From Erpobdella octoculata (taxonomy: Eukaryota; Annelida; Clitellata; Hirudinida; Erpobdellidae): a stretch of DNA of 64,000 bases. The stretch is from assembly GCA_963978895.1 (NCBI GenBank), contig OZ022239.1, positions 10,298,774 to 10,362,773 on the forward strand, read 5' to 3'. The first letter of the stretch is position 1, and each line of letters starts with the position of its first letter. The translations under genes were made by a program, and so were the position numbers. The notes below the pieces were generated by a model. It was not told the origin of the DNA and did not search any database. It saw nothing but the letters and a program-made list of their open reading frames with translations. This document shows, piece by piece, positions 1 to 13,661 of the stretch.

Positions 1-960
1 GCCATAATAAATAATAAGCATAGAAATAACGAAGCATTTGAGGTTCTCATTAAAACGTTCCTCAGAATCTTAGATAGGAAGAGAGTTGTGGGAAGCAGGA
101 TGTTGGTATGATGAACGCTCATGCACAATTGTCAAGAGCACGAAGTTGCAGGTTGAAATTTTTTGTTTTTTTCTGTTTTTCTGGTTTTTTTGGTTAGCGT
201 TTCTGAACGTTTCCGGTTAAAACTTTTTGCGCTTTCAATTAGGAAAATATATTTTTTTCTTCAAATTTTTGTCATTTTTTAAATGATTGAAATAACATAA
301 ATCAAATAAACGCAGAAGGTCTAAATAAATGTCTTAAAACTGTGTTATAATAACTAACATAAAATAATGAATAACAACATCACCAATAATAATATTATTT
401 TTTTAAACTTTATTCTTACAATTAGTATTTATTATTATTATTGATATTATTAAAATGATTGTTGCTATTTTTATTGATATTATTTAAATGACTGTTATTA
501 TTATTATTGTTATTATTACTTTTATTGTTATTAATGTTGATGTCATTGTATGCGTATAAAATAGATAGAGAGAGAGAAAGAGAGAGTATGTGTTATAAAA
601 TACCTGACGTTACTAAATTCGTAGAGCTGTAGCAAGATTACAAGGGGAAATTGCAAAATTTAATGCTTGGCGGACCTCAGCAATAAAGCAAGAAAACCGT
701 CCAAGGCCGCATTCCTCAGTCCGACAAAAGGTCCCTCCACCCCTCCCCAGCAAATTTCAAGGGTTTTAGTGGTGTAGGGGAAAGTAGAAGGGGGGACGAC
801 ATGGAAAGATAATTCTATTCAGTGATGTCAGTTGTTGTAATAAAGCAACGTTTTTGCACAGCAATTTCAATCTTCAGCATGAATCGAACACGAACAGAGA
901 TATGGCAACTTGCTGTTATTTTCAAGCTCATCAGCTTTACTTCATCATCTCTATTATTAA
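1..960. other. Gene-free AT-rich stretch
   Basis: No coding exon is recognised. There is loose TTA/TTG trinucleotide repetition around 420-540, a short GA run near 567-590, and a somewhat GC-richer patch at 660-800 without an open frame. Confidence 0.5.
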
Positions 961-970
961 CGCCATGACC

Positions 971-1015
971 ACCATTATCATAATCATCATCATCATCATC
1001 ATCATCGTCATCATT

Positions 1016-1065
<50 letters not shown>

Positions 1066-1066
1066 T

Positions 1067-1106
<40 letters not shown>

Positions 1107-1116
1107 CCATCATCAC

Positions 1117-1174
<58 letters not shown>

Positions 1175-1178
1175 TTCA

Positions 1179-1211
<33 letters not shown>

Positions 1212-1362
1212 CAATCATCATCGTCATCGTCATCATCATCATCTTCATCCTCGTCATCATCATCGTCATCGTCACCGTCATCGTCATCGTCATCGTCATC
1301 GTCACAATCATCATCGTCATCATCGTCATCGTCATCATCATCATCATCATCATCATCATCAC
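971..1362. repeat. (ATC)n microsatellite with CGTCAT variants
   Basis: A trinucleotide array, pure ATC on the left and alternating with CGTCAT units on the right. It makes long Ile-, Met- or Asp/Ser-rich frames on both strands that are not genes. Confidence 0.95.
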
Positions 1363-1984
1363 TACCAGCTCCATAGAGGCAGGGCGTCGTTCACACAGTT
1401 CACATACAACAACAACGACAACAAAGTCAATATTTTCTTCTTGGTATTTACTGGCATTAATCGCAACTGTGAGAAGAAAGTAAATAAAACCTGTCCGGCC
1501 ACTCGTATATTTCTGAGAGCAATTTTTTCTCCGCAACCCTATAAAAAACAAACCAGAAAACTAAGAAAATAGTAAAAAATAAATAAAGAAAGGGTTTTGA
1601 AGCGGGGAGATAATAATGTAGAGAACGAGAGAGAAAGAGTAAAAAGTTTTTTCAGTTTCCGGTGTTGAGAAGTCCCGACTGTTTTTTATGTGTTCGAAGC
1701 TGTCATCAATCTCTTCTTGGTCGTCTCACCTTGCATCATTTCCAAGTGAATATCATACTAAAATAAACCGAGTCACTGCAACTACTGTGTCATTAATATT
1801 TCACTACTGTATCAACAATTCAACAACTACGTCAGTGCTGGACATTAGTCGAACTGGGCTGGGTTGAATTTTTTTTAAATTGTTTTAAAATAACGTTTTA
1901 ACTGTGGGTTGGGCTGGTTTAGAAAAATTTAATTTTTAGGTGGATCGGGTTGTGTTGAGTTGAGTCGCCAAAAATTAACCCTTT

Positions 1985-2150
1985 TTCACCTCTGTTCTAT
2001 ATTACCAATATATCAACAGCTATACTATATCATCCACTTTATCAACCATTACATCAACCACTATATCTACTACTTTATCAACCACTATATCAACCACTTT
2101 ATCAACCACTATATCAACCCTATATCAATCACTTTATTAGCCACTATATT
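1985..2150. repeat. Diverged left block of ATCAACCACTTT minisatellite
   Basis: Degenerate copies of the ATCAACCACTATATCAACCA-type unit that continues, much cleaner, at 2520-2800. The two blocks are separated by the inserted foldback sequence at 2151-2515. Confidence 0.8.
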
Positions 2151-2515
2151 TCTACAATAGTACAATAGTTTACTTTTCCTACGCGATCGCTTTCGATCAA
2201 AATTTGTTTTGTTTTAAGCGTTTATTAAATGCTTAAAACAAAACAAATTTTGATCGAAAGCGATCGCGTAGGAAAAGTAAACTATTGTACTATTGTAGAA
2301 AGCAAGTATGTTTGTAATTTAATTTTCAATTCAGGTAGGGTTGTGGATTCTCTAATAGATGTGGGTATTTCGTTCCAAGCTGTCGGTCCTGCAGCGGAGA
2401 ATGCTCTGTCTGAGAAGGCGCGATGAGACCGAGGGACAGTAAGATCCCGTCGGGAGGAGGAGCGAAGTCTCTGTCTGCCGGGGCAATCAGAGCATAGAGT
2501 GAGGGACTCTAGTAG
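2151..2515. mobile_element. Foldback-headed insertion inside a minisatellite
   Basis: The first 149 bp are a perfect inverted repeat: arms 2151-2219 and 2231-2299 (69 bp each, no mismatch found by eye) around an 11-nt loop. The rest (2300-2515) is a GC-richer segment that ends in CTAGTAGA. Both outer ends start TCTAC when read inward (TCTACAATAG and TCTACTAGAG), and the same minisatellite lies on both sides, which suggests an insertion of about 365 bp. It has no recognised coding capacity and I do not recognise the family. Confidence 0.6.
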
Positions 2516-2519
2516 ATAA

Positions 2520-2800
2520 CCATTTCATCAACAACTATATCAACCATTTTATCAACCACTATATCAACCATTTTATCAACCACTATATCAACCATTTTAT
2601 CAACCACTATATCAACCATTTTATCAACCACTATATCAACCATTTTATCAACCACTATATCAACCATTTTATCAACCACTATATCAACCATTTTATCAAC
2701 CACTATATCAACCATTTTATCAACCACTATATCAACCATTTTATCAACCACTATATCAACCATTTTATCAACCACTATATCAACCATTTTATCAACCGTA
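2520..2800. repeat. ATCAACCATTTT/ATCAACCACTAT minisatellite
   Basis: About eleven copies of a 24-bp unit built from two related 12-mers. The minus-strand frame it opens is a repeat artefact. Confidence 0.93.
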
Positions 2801-2946
2801 TATCATTGCTATAACATCATAAACATCACTACAGTCAACAACGTCATCACCTTTTTCATCATCATCACCGTAATCTTTGTCTTTTTTGTCATCGCCATAG
2901 AAATCATTGCTAATTACATTTTTAAAATAATGACTAACATACTAAG

Positions 2947-3042
2947 AGCTAACAGTAAAATTCTATAACTTATAACGTGGGTCACATTCCAGAATATAAA
3001 ACAATAGACCACGTTATACGTTATAGAATTTTACTGTTAGCT
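2947..3042. repeat. 34-bp inverted repeat (foldback)
   Basis: Arms 2947-2980 and 3009-3042 are reverse complements with one mismatch, around a 28-nt spacer. Pairing continues loosely outward through TAACATACT. This is probably a small foldback element. Confidence 0.75.
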
Positions 3043-3059
3043 CACAGTATGTATGTTAA

Positions 3060-4210
3060 CAAATTTTATATAGCCAGAAAATTATTTCTCTTTTTTTAGT
3101 GCAGAAGATAAACGTAGTTTTAAGATATTATTATTTAACTTTTTCTCAAGATTTTAATTAATTATATTTTATATATTATTTAAATTTTGTCCGATACATC
3201 TGAAAATTCAATAAATTGCAATGTTAATGACGAGAATTACATACACCAAATTTCATCAAAATCGGGAAATGAAAAGTGCTTCAAAATTCGATCACATTTT
3301 CATACCCGAACAAACAGAGACACCAAGAAACAAGAAAGCGTGGTGAAAAGAATTATCGCCAGATTCATCGAAGGAAATTCGAGATTGTAAGTGTTGACAT
3401 GAAAAAATAATCTCTAAAATAAATTTCGAAGTAAAAATTAAATTTTGTATAATTATTCTAGCAAAGATTTATTTATGCTAAAAATGAAAAAAAATTTATC
3501 CTATAAAATTTCAAATTTGAGATTTTTTGTTTTTCAAGTTTAATGAAAATAAATTTCAATAATACGACATAAATTATTCATATCGCATCAAATCCTTCTT
3601 GTCCACATAAAAAAAATTTTCTTTTTCAATTAGGATCTTCTGGGTAGAAATAAGGAAGAATACGTCAAACAGATAACTACAAAAAAAATATACCGGAAAG
3701 CAATAAAACCGATAAAAAAGAAACGTAAAAAAGGTTCTTACAAAATTACGGGAGAAGAAAATGAAATTTGTGAGGCAGATTTCCCTCCTCGGGCTGGTAA
3801 TCAGCCTCCTCCTCTTCGAAGCACTGCAACGCCGGGGAATTTGAGTCCATCTGACCTATAGGAGAAGTGCAATGAAATCAGCCGGTAAGAAGTTGCGTGG
3901 AAATTTCATGGGGCGCTTCATTTTTAACGAACGATTTAAAAAAACAATTTAATTTAATTTTTTTTAAGAATTTCAGAAAATTTTATGGTAAATATTAAGT
4001 TATTAATCTAAAATTAAATTGAGAGAAGCCAATTTTGAGCTTAAAATCCTGTCGCGTAAACCAACAAGTTGGAGAAACCAGATAATATAAGAAGGTGGGG
4101 GTGGGTGACAGGGGTATCCACATATTTCTTTCCTATTAATAACTCCGATATGCAAGACGAACATGAGTCATTAATCATTGTCACGTTCTCATCATTAGTC
4201 GACCAGGAAG
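3060..4210. other. Gene-free AT-rich stretch
   Basis: Nothing recognised. Short frames near 3187-3390 and 3770-3860 have no family resemblance that I can see. Confidence 0.45.
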
Positions 4211-4213
4211 AGA

Positions 4214-4295
4214 TACATAGACATACATACACATACATACACATACATACACATACATACACATGCATACACATACATACACATACATACACATG
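4214..4295. repeat. (ACAT)n microsatellite
   Basis: Tetranucleotide ACAT array with a few ACATGC interruptions. Confidence 0.93.
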
Positions 4296-4385
4296 CCTGT
4301 CTGTCTGCTTGCGTGCCTGCTTCACTTCTATCGAGTAAAGATTAAACTAATAAACAAAAAATATATTAATAATGCGGGTAATATG

Positions 4386-4568
<183 letters not shown>

Positions 4569-4865
4569 TCTGCAGTATATAAACATTTTTTTAAATATGT
4601 TGTTATGTTCTTCTTGTGCTATATTATAATATTAATTTGTTGCTCAAAATTTGTTGCTCAAACATGAAATTTTTTTTTAATTTTTACAATCCAAATCATT
4701 TTACATTTTTTGTTACCTTTATTTTCACAATATGAATTGTTTTACTCCGTATAGCAATGAAAAAACAAAAAAAAACTCAAGTAACATTCCCTTAAGCGCG
4801 TTTCAATAGTGCAAAACTGATGAGTCCCTGGTGTCACTTTTTTTTAGATGGATATCCTCCATACT

Positions 4866-5041
4866 TTATTCCCTCCATACCGTATTCTCTCCGTACCATA
4901 TTCCCTCCATACCGTATTCTCTCCGTACCATATTCCCTCCATACCGTATTCTCTCCGTACCATATTCCCTCCATACTATATTTCCTCCATACCATATTCC
5001 CTCCAAACCATATTCTTTTCATTCCATATTCTCTCCATACC
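4866..5041. repeat. CTCCATACCGTATT-type minisatellite
   Basis: A unit of about 32 bp made of two alternating 16-bp halves (CTCCATACCGTATT and CTCCGTACCATATT), repeated about five times and decaying to the right. Confidence 0.88.
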
Positions 5042-5245
5042 TTTTTCCCTTTTTGCTCTCCCTTCTCCTCAGCTTCTCAATCACGTATTTGTTGCTTGCT
5101 GCACTAGTGTTTTATTCAGTTTTTGAATTTTAGTGATTTGATAATTAAAACTTTAATTTTCATCACATTCGTTCAAACAATACATTTAATTTTTTTTAAT
5201 TTGTGATTTTTAAATATCAAAACGTATGAGTGAGCAGTGTGATCA

Positions 5246-5307
5246 GGATGATGATGATGATAATGATGATGATGCTGATTGCTGATGATGATGATGATGA
5301 TGATGAA

Positions 5308-5341
<34 letters not shown>

Positions 5342-5361
5342 TCGATGACGATGACGATGAC

Positions 5362-5393
<32 letters not shown>

Positions 5394-5466
5394 CAATGAC
5401 AATAACGACAATGATGATGATTATGACAATGATGACAATGATGATGAAGATGACAATGATGATGAG
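5246..5466. repeat. (GAT)n microsatellite
   Basis: GATGATGAC-type array. All frames across it are low-complexity artefacts. Confidence 0.95.
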
Positions 5467-5469
5467 TTG

Positions 5470-6470
5470 TTTGTTACAAAACCACATCAGACACGTCCTT
5501 CTCTCCTCTTGTTACAATGCCGCGGTAATCAGCCGTGAAATTGCTCCGTGTTGGCAACTCAGGTTTGCGCCAAAATTCTACGAGAAAATTAAGTTCCTCT
5601 ATTTTTAAAAAGACACTTATCTGTGTGTGCTTATGTCTGTGTATTGCCGTGTGCACGAGAGTTGGGATGTTTGTGTGTATGTATCTGTGTGTGACTGTTG
5701 GTGAGTGAGCCGACTTGAAGGGCGGTCAGTCTCGTTGGTCACCTAAAGAAGTTTTTCAGCGTTTCAGAAGTCGCCTTCCTTAGCATGGAAAATTGAATCT
5801 ACGAGGAAGGAAGGCGATTTGTTTGATGTTGTAGCAGCTTAAGAGGGATGGCTGAAATTGAATCTGGAATCGATCAAAATGTGCCGGAACTAACTTCGAT
5901 TGGTTCTGCTTTCTTTCCCCATTCCACCACCTCTATATACCCCACTCTATTTTTTTCTTCTTCAACCTTCTCCTTGGAACACGAAAAATAAATAATTTTC
6001 ATTTTGTCACTTATTAAAATAAAATAACAGCTTTTTGTTTTCTTATTAAGTTTATACAAAGAAATTTTGAGTTTATTTAGTTTTAGTTAAACTTTCAAAC
6101 ATTTTTGAGATCCAAAAAAATTTCCTATTCTTGAACAAGTAAAGCATTTAAAAACGTCTTTTGAAAAAGTTTGTTATTTAAAAGTTATCAGATTTAGGCT
6201 GTTGCTTTAAAAAGTTATCGAAGACACTTTTAGAGATTTTTAAATTGCCTTAGTCGAGAAACATTTTTCTACGTAAATCAAAAAAAATAAATTAAATTAA
6301 ATATAAGCATTTTAGAATTTTAAAACTCTTATCCTGGATCATGCCATGGAAACCGAACTTGCGTGCAATAATTTGGGAAAGATTGAACAACGGGAAGGGT
6401 TCATAATTGAGAAAATATGCCATGACGATGCACCCGTGGTGAGCTAAATAAAGCAGTGTAAAAATGAATA
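5470..6470. other. Gene-free stretch
   Basis: A TGTG-rich patch lies near 5630-5710; otherwise the sequence is AT-rich and unique by eye, with no exon recognised. Confidence 0.45.
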
Positions 6471-6473
6471 ACT

Positions 6474-6684
<211 letters not shown>

Positions 6685-6949
6685 AGACGAAATGGTTCTT
6701 CATTAATTAATGGACACGCACAGGTGGTCCTGGGGCTTTTCTTTATAGGGATTTCCAAACACACAAAAAACAACAGAAAGTACTGCAAGTTAAAAAGTAA
6801 CCGACTTGTTTAGAGTTGTTTGAAATTTTTTTTTGGGTAGAAGTTTTGTTGAGAGTTGTTGTAAGTGTTGGAGTTGATTTAACATGTTGCGGATGCTGTT
6901 AACATTACTAGTAGATGTTAAAAACTATATTTATTAAATGCTTTTATTT

Positions 6950-7255
6950 AACTTCACTCGTCTCTCTGTTTGTTTGTTTGTTTGTCTGTGGTGAAAAAAT
7001 CTTAGAAACAAAAATTCACCCACTTTTTGACCACCTAGAGCTCTAAAATTTTCTATTCTGGATGACAATACTTGAATTGAATGTTTCCGACATGAATTAG
7101 ACCTGAAATCAATTAAAACTAATCAAATCAAATTAATTCTTGCCTTCTAGCAACTGTAATAAGTTGTTTATGTATAAGGCGCCAGAGGTCCAAAATAATT
7201 AAACAGTACGGATGTTTATTTATAAGTCGCCAGAGGTCCAAAATAATTAACAATA
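6950..7255 (-). repeat. Dispersed repeat family, copy A
   Basis: Inverted relative to copy B at 19793-20040. Both share the TTTGACCACCTAGAGCTCT motif, CTGGATGACAATAC, and the pair ACGGATGTTTATTTATAA / GCCAGAGGTCCAAAATAATT. Copy A has an extra segment in which the GCCAGAGGTCC block is doubled. The strand shown is arbitrary. Confidence 0.8.
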
Positions 7256-7259
7256 TTGA

Positions 7260-7740
7260 GAGTAACGGTTTTTTTATATTCAAACATTTTAGTTTGTGAC
7301 TCAGATAAAGAGAGCCAAATTAAAGCTTTTTTTTTATTTATTTGTTTATCTTTACTTGTTTTAAATTCATCTCTTTCTTTAGCATGTTTAATAAATTTAA
7401 ATCACCTGTTCTCTTACAATCACTATTTACATGTGAAACAAACAAATCATTCTTCAAATAATTTTTCTAAACCAGCTGAAATGCTTCATAAATAAATATA
7501 AATTTGATCTTTAATAAATCAGATATTTTCAATATAGCTTATTTTAAATAAATAATTAAACAATCTAAAAAAGGCACATCCCTGCCGGAAGTAATGCTCA
7601 GCCATAAATATTTACTTTCTTCGCCCTAAACTTCTAAGGCGATAAAGGCTCCCGCGAACTCCTATCTTAGGAATTCAAATATTCGCCAAACGTTCACATC
7701 CCACAAAACATAAGGAAGCGTATGATTCTGAGAATGAACG
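7260..7740. other. Gene-free stretch
   Basis: AT-rich sequence with a small GC-richer patch near 7575-7670. No exon recognised. Confidence 0.4.
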
Positions 7741-7742
7741 TA

Positions 7743-7920
7743 GCGACGACGACGACGATGATGATGAGGATGACGGTGATACTGATGATGACGATGGCGG
7801 TGATATTGATGATGACGATGATACAGATGATGACGATGATACTGATGATGACGATGATACAGATGATGACGATGATACTGATGATGACGATGACGATGAT
7901 ACTGATGATGATGACGGCGG
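7743..7920. repeat. GATGATGACGATGATAC array
   Basis: Trinucleotide-based array with a regular higher period of about 24 bp (GATGATGACGATGATACT and variants). Confidence 0.9.
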
Positions 7921-8460
7921 TGAACAGAACATTGACAACGGCTCGAATGGAGTCAAAATTGTGCAAAAAAATAATAATGATAGCGATAATTGAGAAGATG
8001 ATGAGGAACGATAAAGAATTGAATCGGCTGTCATTTTTATGGCGCAGCGTGGAGAAAGAGAAAGATTTTCTGCTTTCTGGTGGAAACAATAAACAACAGA
8101 CCGGGCGATTAGTTGAACCAATTGGTTGAAAAGAACATTAATTGCCCGTCGGTCAAAGTGGAGTCTCGTCCTTCGCGTTCGCATGCAAGGAATTTCGATG
8201 TATGTTTCACGTATGCGTGTATGTCTGCATGTGCCTCTGGCTGAGTTCGGGTGTCGTTTTCTGGATGGTTGTTATTATGCGTGGGGGCGCATGTGTATGT
8301 GTAGGAGTATGTGTGTGAATGCGTTTGTTAGCATTGTCAGATGGATGGCCCATGATAAAGGCAGGGACCCGTGGGGGTCAGCCACCCCAAAATATTCAGT
8401 AACATGAATTTTTTCTATTAGTTGTAAATCAGCGCTGTCACCTCTATTTTTTTTGGATCT

Positions 8461-8678
8461 CTCCTGATGTATATCTTTCGTGTTGTATATCTCCTGATGT
8501 ATATCTTTCGTGTTGTATCTCTCCTGATGTATATCTTTCGTGTTGTATCTCTCCTGATGTATATCTTTCGTGTTGTATCTCTCCTGATGTATATCTTTCG
8601 TGTTGTATCTCTCCTGATGTATATCTTTCGTGTTGTATCTCTCCTGATGTATCTCTCCTGTTGTATCTCTCCTGATGT
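8461..8678. repeat. 30-bp minisatellite
   Basis: About seven copies of a 30-bp unit starting CTCCTGATGTATATCTTTCG, with a truncated tail. Confidence 0.94.
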
Positions 8679-8689
8679 ACTTCTCCATA

Positions 8690-9950
8690 TATTTAAGAAT
8701 GCTTATTTTTTAGCTTCTTTGTATTGATATAAGATTACCAACTACTAAACCCACATTTGCCGGTTGATACATATCAATAAGTGTCTTCTCTTATTCATAT
8801 TTATTGTTTCTGCAGCTTTCACACGTGCTTCTTCTATGAATGTGTGAATCTGTTAATAATGCTCGCTCTCTCCCAGTTCATATATATATATATATAATCA
8901 TTATAATTATGTCACTTATTTATAATTATTATTATCTTCTTGTGCAAGTATCTTGGCGCCTGTTTCTTTTAATATTATTCTATTTCTGTTTTTATTTCTT
9001 TTCGTCTGCCTGTGTTTGCCTATAAATAATATTATTACATTTCTCTTCTTATATAATTCTTATGAGCTGAGTTAGTAAATTATATTATTAAGTTATGTTA
9101 CAAATAATATTTTTTTTAATGAAAAAATATTTGAAGTGAGTTAGTAAGTTGTATTAAATCTCAGAAATAATAACTTGTTGTCCACGTGAGTGTTTCTCTA
9201 AGTATTACTCCATGATGGTTTCTTAAACCTGCGTGTGGTCTTGAAGCTCTGATTAGAAAGGACGTTAACATAAACATTCTTTTATTACCACTCGAACGGA
9301 CCACCAAAACGTTATTGATGACCAGGTGTAAACAATTCCAAACATTTAACTTGGCTCCAGAATTTTTTTTAGTCTATAAATAACCTCTGGAAAACCCTCT
9401 TACAAAAAGTTTCCTTTTCTAATTTGCTGCACAAATCCTTGGCAATGAAGCTTTAGGACTTCTGCCTTAAACGTTTCTTCTACTATTTGGACACGTTGAC
9501 GAAAACGTTTTTGAACAAAATCTTTCTACACGTGTATACTTCGAGTATATATATAGGTGTGTATGTGTGTCTGCCTGTGTGAGTTTGCACCTTGAGTAAT
9601 ATATAGGTGTGTATGTGTGTCTGTCTGTGTGAGTGTGTGACGTGAGTGTTTGTGTATGTGTCTCTGTGGTAATAGGCTTCAAAACATAAATGGTCATCGA
9701 CTTCGAAAGTCCAACACTCTTAACGAGATACATCACCAAAATAAGTTAGGATCGGCGACATGAAACATTTTCGTATTTATTGCATGCCATATAATATTTC
9801 GTTCTTAAAATACCTGTTGTAGAAAACTGTAAACTATTTTAAAAAAGGAGCTACTTATGTTTCACGCACTCAAACTTATCCAGGTATATAGGAATGCAAA
9901 TACAGAAAAAAGTCATTTTTTTATTTTGAAACATACTGAAATTGAATTAT
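8690..9950. other. Gene-free stretch
   Basis: Includes a short (AT)n near 8880-8897 and a duplicated GTGTATGTGTGTCTG segment near 9555-9660. No exon recognised. Confidence 0.45.
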
Positions 9951-9952
9951 TA

Positions 9953-11728
9953 ATAAATATAAATATAAATATAAATATAAATATAAATATAAATATAAAT
10001 ATAAATATAAATATAAATATAAATATAAATATAAATATAAATATAAATATAAATATAAATATAAATATAAATATAAATATAAATATAAATATAAATATAA
10101 ATATAAATATAAATATAAATATAAATATAAATATAAATATAAATATAAATATAAATATAAATATAAATATAAATATAAATATAAATATAAATATAAATAT
10201 AAATATAAATATAAATATAAATATAAATATAAATATAAATATAAATATAAATATAAATATAAATATAAATATAAATATAAATATAAATATAAATATAAAT
10301 ATAAATATAAATATAAATATAAATATAAATATAAATATAAATATAAATATAAATATAAATATAAATATAAATATAAATATAAATATAAATATAAATATAA
10401 ATATAAATATAAATATAAATATAAATATAAATATAAATATAAATATAAATATAAATATAAATATAAATATAAATATAAATATAAATATAAATATAAATAT
10501 AAATATAAATATAAATATAAATATAAATATAAATATAAATATAAATATAAATATAAATATAAATATAAATATAAATATAAATATAAATATAAATATAAAT
10601 ATAAATATAAATATAAATATAAATATAAATATAAATATAAATATAAATATAAATATAAATATAAATATAAATATAAATATAAATATAAATATAAATATAA
10701 ATATAAATATAAATATAAATATAAATATAAATATAAATATAAATATAAATATAAATATAAATATAAATATAAATATAAATATAAATATAAATATAAATAT
10801 AAATATAAATATAAATATAAATATAAATATAAATATAAATATAAATATAAATATAAATATAAATATAAATATAAATATAAATATAAATATAAATATAAAT
10901 ATAAATATAAATATAAATATAAATATAAATATAAATATAAATATAAATATAAATATAAATATAAATATAAATATAAATATAAATATAAATATAAATATAA
11001 ATATAAATATAAATATAAATATAAATATAAATATAAATATAAATATAAATATAAATATAAATATAAATATAAATATAAATATAAATATAAATATAAATAT
11101 AAATATAAATATAAATATAAATATAAATATAAATATAAATATAAATATAAATATAAATATAAATATAAATATAAATATAAATATAAATATAAATATAAAT
11201 ATAAATATAAATATAAATATAAATATAAATATAAATATAAATATAAATATAAATATAAATATAAATATAAATATAAATATAAATATAAATATAAATATAA
11301 ATATAAATATAAATATAAATATAAATATAAATATAAATATAAATATAAATATAAATATAAATATAAATATAAATATAAATATAAATATAAATATAAATAT
11401 AAATATAAATATAAATATAAATATAAATATAAATATAAATATAAATATAAATATAAATATAAATATAAATATAAATATAAATATAAATATAAATATAAAT
11501 ATAAATATAAATATAAATATAAATATAAATATAAATATAAATATAAATATAAATATAAATATAAATATAAATATAAATATAAATATAAATATAAATATAA
11601 ATATAAATATAAATATAAATATAAATATAAATATAAATATAAATATAAATATAAATATAAATATAAATATAAATATAAATATAAATATAAATATAAATAT
11701 AAATATAAATATAAATATAAATATAAAT
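9953..11728. repeat. (ATAAAT)n giant hexanucleotide array
   Basis: 1,776 bp equal 296 hexanucleotide units, with no interruption seen anywhere. The 633-codon open frame over it reads alternating Asn-Ile and is only a product of the repeat. Such length and purity suggest recent expansion, or repeat-unit filling during assembly. Confidence 0.97.
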
Positions 11729-11729
11729 A

Positions 11730-13660
11730 ATGACCTAAAAAGTTTCGTAAAACGATAAAATGCTGGGCAAAAATTAAAAATTGATCAAACTTAGGATGTA
11801 AACATAGACCTATAATGAATAAATTATTTTTCCCCGGGTCACTGGGGGGGTGAGTATTTATGGGGTGGCGTTGTAAAAATTATCCCGTACCATACCGTTT
11901 TTGTGCCACCGTTTTTGGCATAAGATAATAATTCTGTTTTTTTAAATTGACTTACATGAATAATTTATACAATTAATCTGTATTTATTGTTTTCTGATAT
12001 TGCTATAAGAATACACTCCAGATGTTCAGATATGTTTACACTTGAAATATTATTTACTGAGCGTATATTGCAATCAGACGTATTTTTAAATCTGTTTTAT
12101 ATTCCGTAATTTCTTTATTTTTGCAATAAGGAAAAATAATCAAAACAATCATGCTTTATAGTTCTGCAAGACACAGCGACCACACGAAGGAACAGGACAC
12201 AACATTTTCTTACCGAATTCTTCTATCTGCTTATCATCTTCGTGCTTAAATGTCTTCTTTTATTCCATTTTAAGAAGTTGTATACATTCAAGAACGCAAA
12301 TAAATTTTATTACTATCAAACAAATAAAGCACAAAGTTCCGCAGCCCGAACTAAGTGAATATTGAAAGATAACGAAACTTAATAGTAATAGGGATTCATT
12401 CATATGAATGTATGTCATTTTGAGGTTGTCACACATACGCATACAAATCTGTCTCATACAGACACATTAAACTTCGTACTTTGTACACACATATGCAGTA
12501 CACACACACACACGCACATATCCCAGACGCACAACAATGGCGAACAAGACACATCGTCAATTCGTTCTGCATTTGAATCGAATAATTACCAAGAGGGTTT
12601 GTTTGCCTGCACGCTCAAGCGAACGATTTAAGGGATTCCAACGTTCCTTGACCCCCCAGCCCAGTCACTCCACCATTATTCCCTTCTTTACCCTTCTGGG
12701 CATTTCTTCTTTTTCCCAACTCGTCGATGGAATCAATGCCTGCCGATGATCTCACTGATAAGATGAAATCAACTCTTATTAGCGGTCATCCTTCCTCTCT
12801 CTTTGCCTTATTCTCTCTATTTCACCTTATTCTCATCTCTACTTCTAATCATGATCTCGTTTTCGCAAATGCACTGCAAGTTGCTTTCCTGTTACTTCTA
12901 TCGTGTTCAAGATGCTTAGTGGTGCGCTATCTTTGCGGATGGATGGATGGACGGGTGGACGGGTGGACGGACGGATGGATGGATCGATGAATATACGAAT
13001 ATTTATAGAAATGTAGATATCTAGAGAAATGGTTAAACTCTTAATGATGAAACGATAGAGGTTGAAAATGATCTGTGAGTGAGATTTTTTCTGTGCAAAA
13101 TTTTGATGAAGAAAAGAATTTTGAATTATCAGAAAAATACAAAACTAACAAAATTATTTCAAGCATTTTTTTTAAATTAATTGTTTGCGTCCAATTTGTT
13201 GTGGCTAAGTTGCAGACATTTCAGAACTTGAACGTTTAAGGTCAATTTTGTTGGGCTGAAAAGTTCAAGGTTCGCAAATACGTTTCATCAAATACTTAGG
13301 TAAGTGAATACAAATTATTTTAATTTGTTATTGGAATTATTAGTGACATTTTCAACAAGAGTCATCTGCAAATATTTCCGACATTACCGACATTTAATAA
13401 AATTTGCATTAAATTTTTCTTTATGCAAAATTTAGAAAAAGTGATCTTTTTTATATAAGGAAGAATCATTAAACTAGAAACAGTTTGCAGTTAAAAAATA
13501 AACATTTATATCAACTTCAGCGCCATCAAATTTCAAACTTTTAAGTGTCGACAACATCCGGATCATATGGCTCCGTCACAAAATTTGACTCCGATAATTT
13601 AGTTATCAAAATAATTTCTTGATTATAAACTTGACAAATTGTGTCCATTGACACTCTTAT
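11730..13660. other. Gene-free stretch
   Basis: A GC-richer patch at 11830-11930 and a pyrimidine-rich segment at 12640-12850. A short degenerate GGAT run lies at 12939-12985. Short frames (for example 12537-12749) show no domain that I recognise. Confidence 0.45.
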
Positions 13661-13661
13661 T

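Noticed and set aside
9857..11758. 633-codon open frame
   Set aside because: It is the (ATAAAT)n array read as Asn-Ile; no gene.
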